NCBI RefSeq assembly: GCF_018614205.1
Contig: NZ_JAGGOS010000061.1
Location: forward strand, 1-64,000
Reading direction: 5' to 3'
Length of the DNA: 64,000 bases
From: Streptomyces sp. ISL-36
GTDB taxonomy: Bacteria; Actinomycetota; Actinomycetes; Streptomycetales; Streptomycetaceae
This document shows, piece after piece, positions 59,263-64,000 of this stretch (the first letter of the stretch is position 1; every line of letters begins with the position of its first letter). Below the pieces are notes generated by a model. The model ran no database searches. It saw only the letters and a list, made by a program, of their open reading frames with translations, and was not told the origin of the DNA. Position numbers and translations under genes: made by a program.

Positions 59263-59925
59263 ATGCTCAGCCGTCTCGCCGAGGTTCTGGTGCCCACCGT
59301 CGGGCGCCTCTCGGTCACCGCGGACCATGCCGAGATCCCGCCCGGCAGCATCATCGCCGCGAACCACACCTCACTGGCCGACCCGGCCGTCGTGCTCGCC
59401 GCCCTTCGTCGTCTCGGCGTTGTGCCGGTCGTCGCGGCGGCCGCCGGCCTGTGGTGCGTCCCGGTCCTGGGCCGCGCACTCGCCGGCGAAGGCCACATCC
59501 CGGTGTTCCGCCATGACCGGCGAGCCTCGGACGCTCTGGACCTCGCCGCAGCAGCCCTCGAACAGGGACGGCAGATCCTCATCTACGCCGAGGGCGGACT
59601 CCCACGCCGCAAGGACGCCGCCGAAGCGGCTCCCGGCGACTTCCGAAGCGGCCTCGCGCGGCTCACTCAACGTACCGGCGCAGCCGTTGTTCCCGTGGGC
59701 CAGGCCGGCGCACGCCGGGTGACGTCGGGCAGCACGGCGAAACAGCTCGCCGGCCTGGCCACCGCACCGCTGCGCCGGCCGGGCCTGCACGTCCACGTAG
59801 GTGTCCCTCTCCGGCTGACCGGGGACGGCGCGGCGCGGACGGCGCAGGCCCACGCTGCGGTGACGGCCGCGTGGCGGACGGCGGCCGAACATCTCGGAGA
59901 ACCGGCCGCACGCGCCGCCCTGTGA
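59263..59925 (+). CDS. 1-acyl-glycerol-3-phosphate acyltransferase family (PlsC-like)
   Basis: 220 aa from ATG 59263, with GGGGAG 6 bases upstream; ATG 59224 would add 13 residues. Motif I NHTSLADP (HxxxxD type), motif III YAEGG, and PVFRHDRRASDALD between them. Transfers acyl chains to a glycerol-phosphate or secondary-metabolite acceptor. Small size, no membrane helix beyond weak ones. No partner nearby. Confidence 0.85.
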   Translation: MLSRLAEVLVPTVGRLSVTADHAEIPPGSIIAANHTSLADPAVVLAALRRLGVVPVVAAAAGLWCVPVLGRALAGEGHIPVFRHDRRASDALDLAAAALEQGRQILIYAEGGLPRRKDAAEAAPGDFRSGLARLTQRTGAAVVPVGQAGARRVTSGSTAKQLAGLATAPLRRPGLHVHVGVPLRLTGDGAARTAQAHAAVTAAWRTAAEHLGEPAARAAL

Positions 59926-60057
59926 ACCGAGGTTGCCGCACGGCGCCCGGATCCCGCCGGCCGCTTTCCTCCCCGATCTTGCCCGTACCCGCCCGGAACG
60001 TGGTTCGCTGCCGGAAGACCGGGATCCACCCGGCCGGGACGAAGCAAGGAGATGCCG

Positions 60058-60690
60058 GTGCGTCGCATGGCGGAGGAGGGGTTCCGCAGAGCGCAGGAAC
60101 GGGACCGGTACGCGCCGCACGTCCGCCTCGTGAACGAGATGGTCGACGACCTGCGGGGGCACGACGGCCGGGGCTGGATGCCGTACGTCGCTCCCTGGCA
60201 CGGCGGAGTCGATGCCCGGGTGCTGTCCGTGCTGCGGGACCCGGGTCCGGCCACACAGGACGGCACCGGGTCCGGCTTCCTGTGCATGGAGAACGACGAC
60301 CCGACCGCCGCCCGTCAATGCCAGGCCTTCGGCGACGCAGGCATCGGCGCCGGTGACATCACCCCCTGGAACGCCTACCCCTGGTACATCAACCGGGCGC
60401 CGACCGCAGCGGAACAGCAGGCCGGCGTCGCCCCTTTGAAACGGCTCATCGAGCTGCTTCCCCACCTCCGAGTCGTCCTGCTCCAGGGCGGCGACGCGCA
60501 GAGGACCTGGCGTCGGCTGGCCAAGAAGCATCCGGAGGTCGCCCAGCAGACACGCTTCGAGGTCGTGAGCACCTACCATCCCGGCAGGCAGGCGCTCTGG
60601 TCGCCCGACCCCGCCGTCCGCGCCGCTCGGGAACAGCATCGTGTCGACGCCTACCGTCTGGTGGCGAAAGCCCTCCACGAGCGCGGCTGA
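60058..60690 (+). CDS. Uracil-DNA glycosylase superfamily protein
   Basis: 210 aa from GTG 60058, with AAGGAG 6 bases upstream (ATG 60052 touches that site). Fold segments RVLSVLRDPGPATQDGTGSG, ITPWNAYPWY and STYHPGRQAL match the UDG-like family: an active-site motif near DPGP and a His-Pro motif near YHPG. Possibly excises uracil or a damaged base; a non-DNA role is possible. Confidence 0.75.
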   Translation: MRRMAEEGFRRAQERDRYAPHVRLVNEMVDDLRGHDGRGWMPYVAPWHGGVDARVLSVLRDPGPATQDGTGSGFLCMENDDPTAARQCQAFGDAGIGAGDITPWNAYPWYINRAPTAAEQQAGVAPLKRLIELLPHLRVVLLQGGDAQRTWRRLAKKHPEVAQQTRFEVVSTYHPGRQALWSPDPAVRAAREQHRVDAYRLVAKALHERG

Positions 60691-60762
60691 TCACCACATT
60701 CCGGACAGGTCCGACGGCGGCCGGGCCGGACTCCTCTTCTCACCGGTGACGCCACTCGTGCG

Positions 60763-61461
60763 TCACTGCGGCTCGGGTTCCTCTGTCGGTGTCGGACGGG
60801 ACGTGTTCGACGCCGTCGGGCCGGAACCTCCGGCGCGGGCGCGGAGTGTGCCCGCGGCCAGGCCAAGTCGGGTTTCCGCCGTCTCGATCGCCATGTCGCC
60901 GAGGTCCGGGCCGTCCAACGCGGTGTCGTCATTGGCGTACGCCCCCAGGCCGTCGACGGTCACCAGGACATGCAGGGCTGCCTTGAGTGGGTCATCGGTC
61001 GTGAACTCCCCGGCTTGGACGCCTTTGTCGATGAGCGTCACGAGAGCGGCGCGTGTCGCCGACTCCTGTGTGCTCACCGCCTGGCGCAGCGCGGCCTTGA
61101 ACCTGCTGAGGTGCCGCGCATTGAGCCACAGGCGGCTGAGGTCCAGGTAGTCGCCGTCCGCGAGGCGCACGAGGAAGCGTGCGAGCCGGTCGAGGGGAGG
61201 GAGCTCCTCCTCCTGCGGAGGCAGGAGCGACTCGCGTTCCGCGGTCGTGGCGTAGGTGAACGCCTCGCTCACGAGGTTGTCCGCGACCGGGAAGTAGTGG
61301 CCGATGAGGCCGGGGCGGACGCCCAGCTCGTCCGCGACGCGCCGCAGGGTGATCAGCTCCAGTCCCTCCTGCAGCGCGATGCGTGCGGCGGTCTCCAGGA
61401 TCTCCGCGCGGCGCTCCTCGGGCGGCTTCCGGGTCCGTTTCGGCTGGGGTCTTGACGTCAT
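60763..61461 (-). CDS. TetR-family regulator of the permease-C45 operon
   Basis: 232 aa. HTH: ITLRRVADELGVRPGLIGHYFPVADNLVSEA. The start has no ribosome site and may be leaderless. It lies divergently from the permease gene, with a palindrome at 61473-61492 between, and most likely represses that operon until the transported compound binds. The C-terminus is Gly/Ser/Thr/Pro-rich and likely disordered. Confidence 0.88.
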   Translation of the reverse strand: MTSRPQPKRTRKPPEERRAEILETAARIALQEGLELITLRRVADELGVRPGLIGHYFPVADNLVSEAFTYATTAERESLLPPQEEELPPLDRLARFLVRLADGDYLDLSRLWLNARHLSRFKAALRQAVSTQESATRAALVTLIDKGVQAGEFTTDDPLKAALHVLVTVDGLGAYANDDTALDGPDLGDMAIETAETRLGLAAGTLRARAGGSGPTASNTSRPTPTEEPEPQ

Positions 61462-61472
61462 GGGCCAAAGGC

Positions 61473-61492
61473 TATTGGATCGGTGGCCAATA
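61473..61492. promoter_or_regulatory. Palindrome between TetR and permease genes
   Basis: Arms TATTGG (61473-61478) and CCAATA (61487-61492), 8-bp spacer; a further half-site CCAATA lies at 61510-61515. Likely TetR operator, placed 12 bp upstream of the tetR ATG. Confidence 0.7.
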
Positions 61493-61549
61493 CACAGTTG
61501 GTCACCCGCCCAATAGTGGCGGGGTTGCCGGCACACCCGAGAGGCCTCG

Positions 61550-62992
61550 ATGGCGACGCACCCCACCACCACCGCAGGAGCCCACGACGGACAAGGTTCC
61601 GAGCGGGCGGGGCACCCGGAAAGCCGGGGGATCGATCTGGTCCCCGCCGACGAGCGCATCGGCAGCCCGCGCCGGCTCTTCGCGGTCTGGGCGGCGCCGA
61701 ACGTCAGCTATCTGAGCTTCGTGGTCGGCGCCACGCTGATCCTCTTGGGGCTCTCGCTCCCGCAGGCGATCGGGGTGATCCTCGTCGGGAACCTGCTGTG
61801 GGCGTGCACCGGGATCATCGCGGTGAGCGGGACGGCCGCCGGTACGAGCGGGTCGGTCATCTCGCGCGCGTTCTACGGGGTCATGGGCAACAAGGTCGTG
61901 CTCGTCCTGACCGGCTGGCTCATCGCCGCGGCCTACCTCGCCCTGAACTGGTCGGCCGCCTCCGTCGCGGGAATCGGCCTGGCGGGCCGGATGGGTCTGC
62001 CGGACAACCGGGCCGTGGCAGCCGCCGTCATCTGCCTGATCGCCGGGGTGACACTGCTGATCGCGATCTACGGATACGCGACGATCGTCCGCCTCTACAC
62101 CGCGCTCAGCATCCTGCTGACTCTCGTGTTCGTCGTCGTGACGGGATACGTGCTCGCCGAGACCGACTGGTCCTACGCCCCGGCCGAACCGCTCAGGGGC
62201 AGGGCACTCGCCGCCGCGCTCGGTGTCGGCTTCACCGTCATCGCCTCCACACCGCTCTCCTACAGCAACAGCCCGGACCTGGCCCGCTACCTGCCCCGTG
62301 ACAGCCGTCCGATCGCCATCGCCGGATGGACGGCCCTCGGCGCGTACCTGCCGAGCGTCGTGTTCACGGCGGTCGGCGCGCTCGCGGCCACCGGGCTCGA
62401 CATGAGCGGCCCGCAGGCCGCGCTGGAGAGTCTTCTGCCCGGGTGGTTCGTCCCCGTCTTCGTCATCGCGGTCGTCCTCAACACCGTCGCGAACAACGGC
62501 ATGACGGCCTACAGCGCCAGCCTGTCCATCCAGTCGGTCGGTGTCCGCCTCGCACGTATCCCCGAGGTCCTGACCATCGGCATCCTCGGCACGGCCATGA
62601 CGCTCTACGCGATCCTCGTCCGGGACTTTCTGACGAGCGTCAGCACCATGCTCCAACTCGTGGTCGTCGTGACGGGCCCGGCCATGGCGGTGGCCGTGAC
62701 CGACCTCGTCATGCGGCGCAACCGCTATGACGGGGAGAACCTGCTCGAACAGGAGCGCGGCGGACCCTTCTGGTACCACCGGGGTGTCCACTGGTCAGGC
62801 GTCCTCGCGCTCGTCGCGGGCGGCCTCACCTCCCTGATGTGGGTGAACACCAGCTTCTGGACCGGCCCGATCGCGAAGGCCATGGGCGAGGTCGACCTGG
62901 CGATTCCGTCCGGCATGGGCGTTGCCGCCGCCGTCTACTGGGCCTCGGCCCGCAGTCTCCGGACCATCCGCCTCACGCCCCAGCCTCGATGA
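61550..62992 (+). CDS. NCS1-family nucleobase/cation symporter
   Basis: 480 aa with about 12 membrane helices. WAAPNVSYLSFVVGATLILLGLSLPQAIGVI at the start and TPLSYSNSPDLARYLPRD are typical of cytosine/purine/hydantoin permeases. Imports a nucleobase-like or related compound by cation symport. GAGAGG lies 5 bases before the ATG. The stop overlaps the next start (ATGA), so it is coupled to a 63-aa gene and then a C45-type hydrolase. Confidence 0.88.
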   Translation: MATHPTTTAGAHDGQGSERAGHPESRGIDLVPADERIGSPRRLFAVWAAPNVSYLSFVVGATLILLGLSLPQAIGVILVGNLLWACTGIIAVSGTAAGTSGSVISRAFYGVMGNKVVLVLTGWLIAAAYLALNWSAASVAGIGLAGRMGLPDNRAVAAAVICLIAGVTLLIAIYGYATIVRLYTALSILLTLVFVVVTGYVLAETDWSYAPAEPLRGRALAAALGVGFTVIASTPLSYSNSPDLARYLPRDSRPIAIAGWTALGAYLPSVVFTAVGALAATGLDMSGPQAALESLLPGWFVPVFVIAVVLNTVANNGMTAYSASLSIQSVGVRLARIPEVLTIGILGTAMTLYAILVRDFLTSVSTMLQLVVVVTGPAMAVAVTDLVMRRNRYDGENLLEQERGGPFWYHRGVHWSGVLALVAGGLTSLMWVNTSFWTGPIAKAMGEVDLAIPSGMGVAAAVYWASARSLRTIRLTPQPR

Positions 62993-63180
62993 AGGCACAT
63001 CCTGTGCAGGCCGACGTCATTCTGCCGGCCGACCACGTGGACCGGTTCGCCGATCTCATCGTGTTCGCCGCGAACCCTCTCGACCTCGCCCCCGACGCAC
63101 AGCCCGCCGACGCCGTCCTCGGGACGGTCGTCGGCGGCGCGGTGCGGTTCCACCTGAACCATGCAGAAGGAAACTCGTGA
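62989..63180 (+). CDS. 63-aa protein between permease and C45 hydrolase
   Basis: Reads MKAHPVQADVILPADHVDRF, then ADLIVFAANPLDLAPDAQPA and ends AVRFHLNHAEGNS. No family is recognised. Its start overlaps the permease stop and its stop overlaps the hydrolase start (GTGA), so it is part of the same translation unit; such tight packing makes it a likely functional partner, perhaps a small subunit. Alternatively it is just coupling sequence. Confidence 0.7.
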   Translation: MKAHPVQADVILPADHVDRFADLIVFAANPLDLAPDAQPADAVLGTVVGGAVRFHLNHAEGNS

Positions 63181-64000
63181 CCCCGACGTCCATCCCCCGC
63201 CCCGAACACCGCCCCCACGTCAAGGCCGCCGCCACCGACCCGTACGACCGCGGCGTCGCCCGAGGCGAGCAACGCCACGATGGCATCCCCGCCGCGATCG
63301 AGGTGTACGACCAGCTCTTCGCGCTCGGCGGGATCGCCCCCGCCCAGGTCCGCCAGGACGCCGAGCGCGCACTCGACGCGATCGGGCGGTTCCGCCCCGC
63401 GGCGCGCGCGGAGATCGCGGGCATCGCCCAGGGAGCCGGGATCGAGGAGTGGCGCGTCGCCGCCCTCAACGCCCGCACCGAGATCCTCTCCCGCAGCGCC
63501 GCCGTGCCACCAGGCGAGTGCACCACGATCGTGCGCCACAGCCCCGGCCACGACGGTCCCTCGCGCACATGCGGCGTCCAGACATGGGACTGGCATGTCG
63601 AACTGGGCGCTCACTGGCACACACTGGAGTCGCGCGGCGGCGCCCATGACTTCGTCGGCCTCACGGAGAACGGCATCCTCGGCAAGATGGGCGTCAACAG
63701 CGCCGGCCTCGCCCTGCACTTCAACATCCTCGGCCACGTCCGCGACGGCGTCGGCGGCATCCCCGTGCACGTGCTCGCCGCCGTCGTCCTGGCAGAAGCC
63801 GGAAGCGTCGCCGAGGCCGTCGAGATCGTCCGCAGTGCTCCCCTCGCCTCGTCGGGATCGTTCGCGCTCTTCGACGAGACCGACGCCGTACTCCTCGACC
63901 TGAGCCCCGTCGGCGTCTTCGAGATGCGCCCGGAGAACGGCACGCTCGTGCGGACCAACCACTTCCTGACGGCGACCCCGGCGGCCGGCGAGAAGACATG
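63177..64000 (+). CDS. C45-family autoproteolytic acyltransferase/hydrolase (partial, right edge)
   Basis: 274 residues are visible; the gene continues past 64000. GTG 63177 overlaps the stop of the preceding gene. The family pattern is ALNARTEILSRSAA, then GECTTIV, with the N-terminal nucleophile Cys115 exposed by cleavage before it, and VQTWDW a little later, as in acyl-CoA:6-aminopenicillanic acid acyltransferase. Members cut amide bonds of acylated small molecules. In this operon it may process an imported N-acyl compound. The last part is unknown. Confidence 0.82.
   Translation, partial: MTPTSIPRPEHRPHVKAAATDPYDRGVARGEQRHDGIPAAIEVYDQLFALGGIAPAQVRQDAERALDAIGRFRPAARAEIAGIAQGAGIEEWRVAALNARTEILSRSAAVPPGECTTIVRHSPGHDGPSRTCGVQTWDWHVELGAHWHTLESRGGAHDFVGLTENGILGKMGVNSAGLALHFNILGHVRDGVGGIPVHVLAAVVLAEAGSVAEAVEIVRSAPLASSGSFALFDETDAVLLDLSPVGVFEMRPENGTLVRTNHFLTATPAAGEKT

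Overview
The window is high-GC actinobacterial DNA that looks like a Streptomyces chromosome. Codon third positions are almost all G or C, GTG and TTG starts are common, several promoters appear to give leaderless transcripts, and the families present are typical of the genus: SSI-type protease inhibitor, SpoIIE/PP2C phosphatases with GAF and PAS domains, a TioE-type double MerR regulator, srs-type phenolic-lipid genes and many MarR/TetR/MerR/AraC regulators. There are no ribosomal RNA or tRNA genes and no CRISPR array. Nearly everything is accessory or niche metabolism, which fits a chromosome arm rather than the core, although that is an inference.

Layout. 1-3.4 kb: a leftward, translationally coupled operon (OleA-like thiolase, GT2 glycosyltransferase, acyl-AMP ligase) whose third gene is cut at base 131 by a perfect 130-bp inverted copy of the nearby 3-hydroxyisobutyryl-CoA hydrolase gene. 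3.8-8.9 kb: EF-G-like GTPase, stray YidD, maltokinase-cap protein, glutaminase and a subtilisin inhibitor. 9-16.5 kb: a PP2C phosphatase, a VOC protein, an aldehyde dehydrogenase, a solute-binding-type protein, an acetyltransferase and a MarR regulator facing a DHA2 drug exporter across two palindromes. 18-27 kb: secreted NPP1 (necrosis-inducing-like) protein, APC permease, HAD hydrolase, AraC/MBL pair, SDR/TetR pair and a cold-shock gene. 27.4-31.6 kb: a three-gene set made of an unrecognised 499-aa protein, a MoxR-type AAA ATPase and a metallopeptidase-like/VWA protein.

32.6-38.8 kb: a frameshifted DUF2975 gene with its Xre regulator and palindrome, a double alpha/beta-hydrolase facing a MerR gene across a 19-bp-spacer promoter, and a TioE-type regulator. 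37.4-45.1 kb: FAD oxidoreductase, polysaccharide pyruvyl transferase, lactonase, saccharopine-dehydrogenase-like protein, GlxA regulator, phosphodiesterase and RibD/DHFR-like reductase. 45.2-48.9 kb: type III PKS, ICMT-like methyltransferase and flavoprotein in one operon, with a UbiA prenyltransferase divergent from it. This looks like a phenolic-lipid or prenylated-quinone locus. 49.3-64 kb: exported poly-gamma-glutamate hydrolase, gene remnants, a dienelactone-hydrolase-like protein without its nucleophile, a GNAT, an AlkB homologue, a second PP2C phosphatase, an Mrr-type nuclease with membrane helices, a deletion scar joining cupin and LysR remnants, an acyltransferase, a uracil-DNA-glycosylase-like protein, and a TetR-controlled operon (NCS1 permease, 63-aa protein, C45 autoproteolytic hydrolase) that runs off the right edge.

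The best candidates for something new are the 27.4-31.6 kb ATPase/VWA system, the PKS plus UbiA locus, the NCS1-C45 operon, and the Asp-for-Ser double hydrolase with its MerR switch. All function calls are from sequence reading only; no database search was run.
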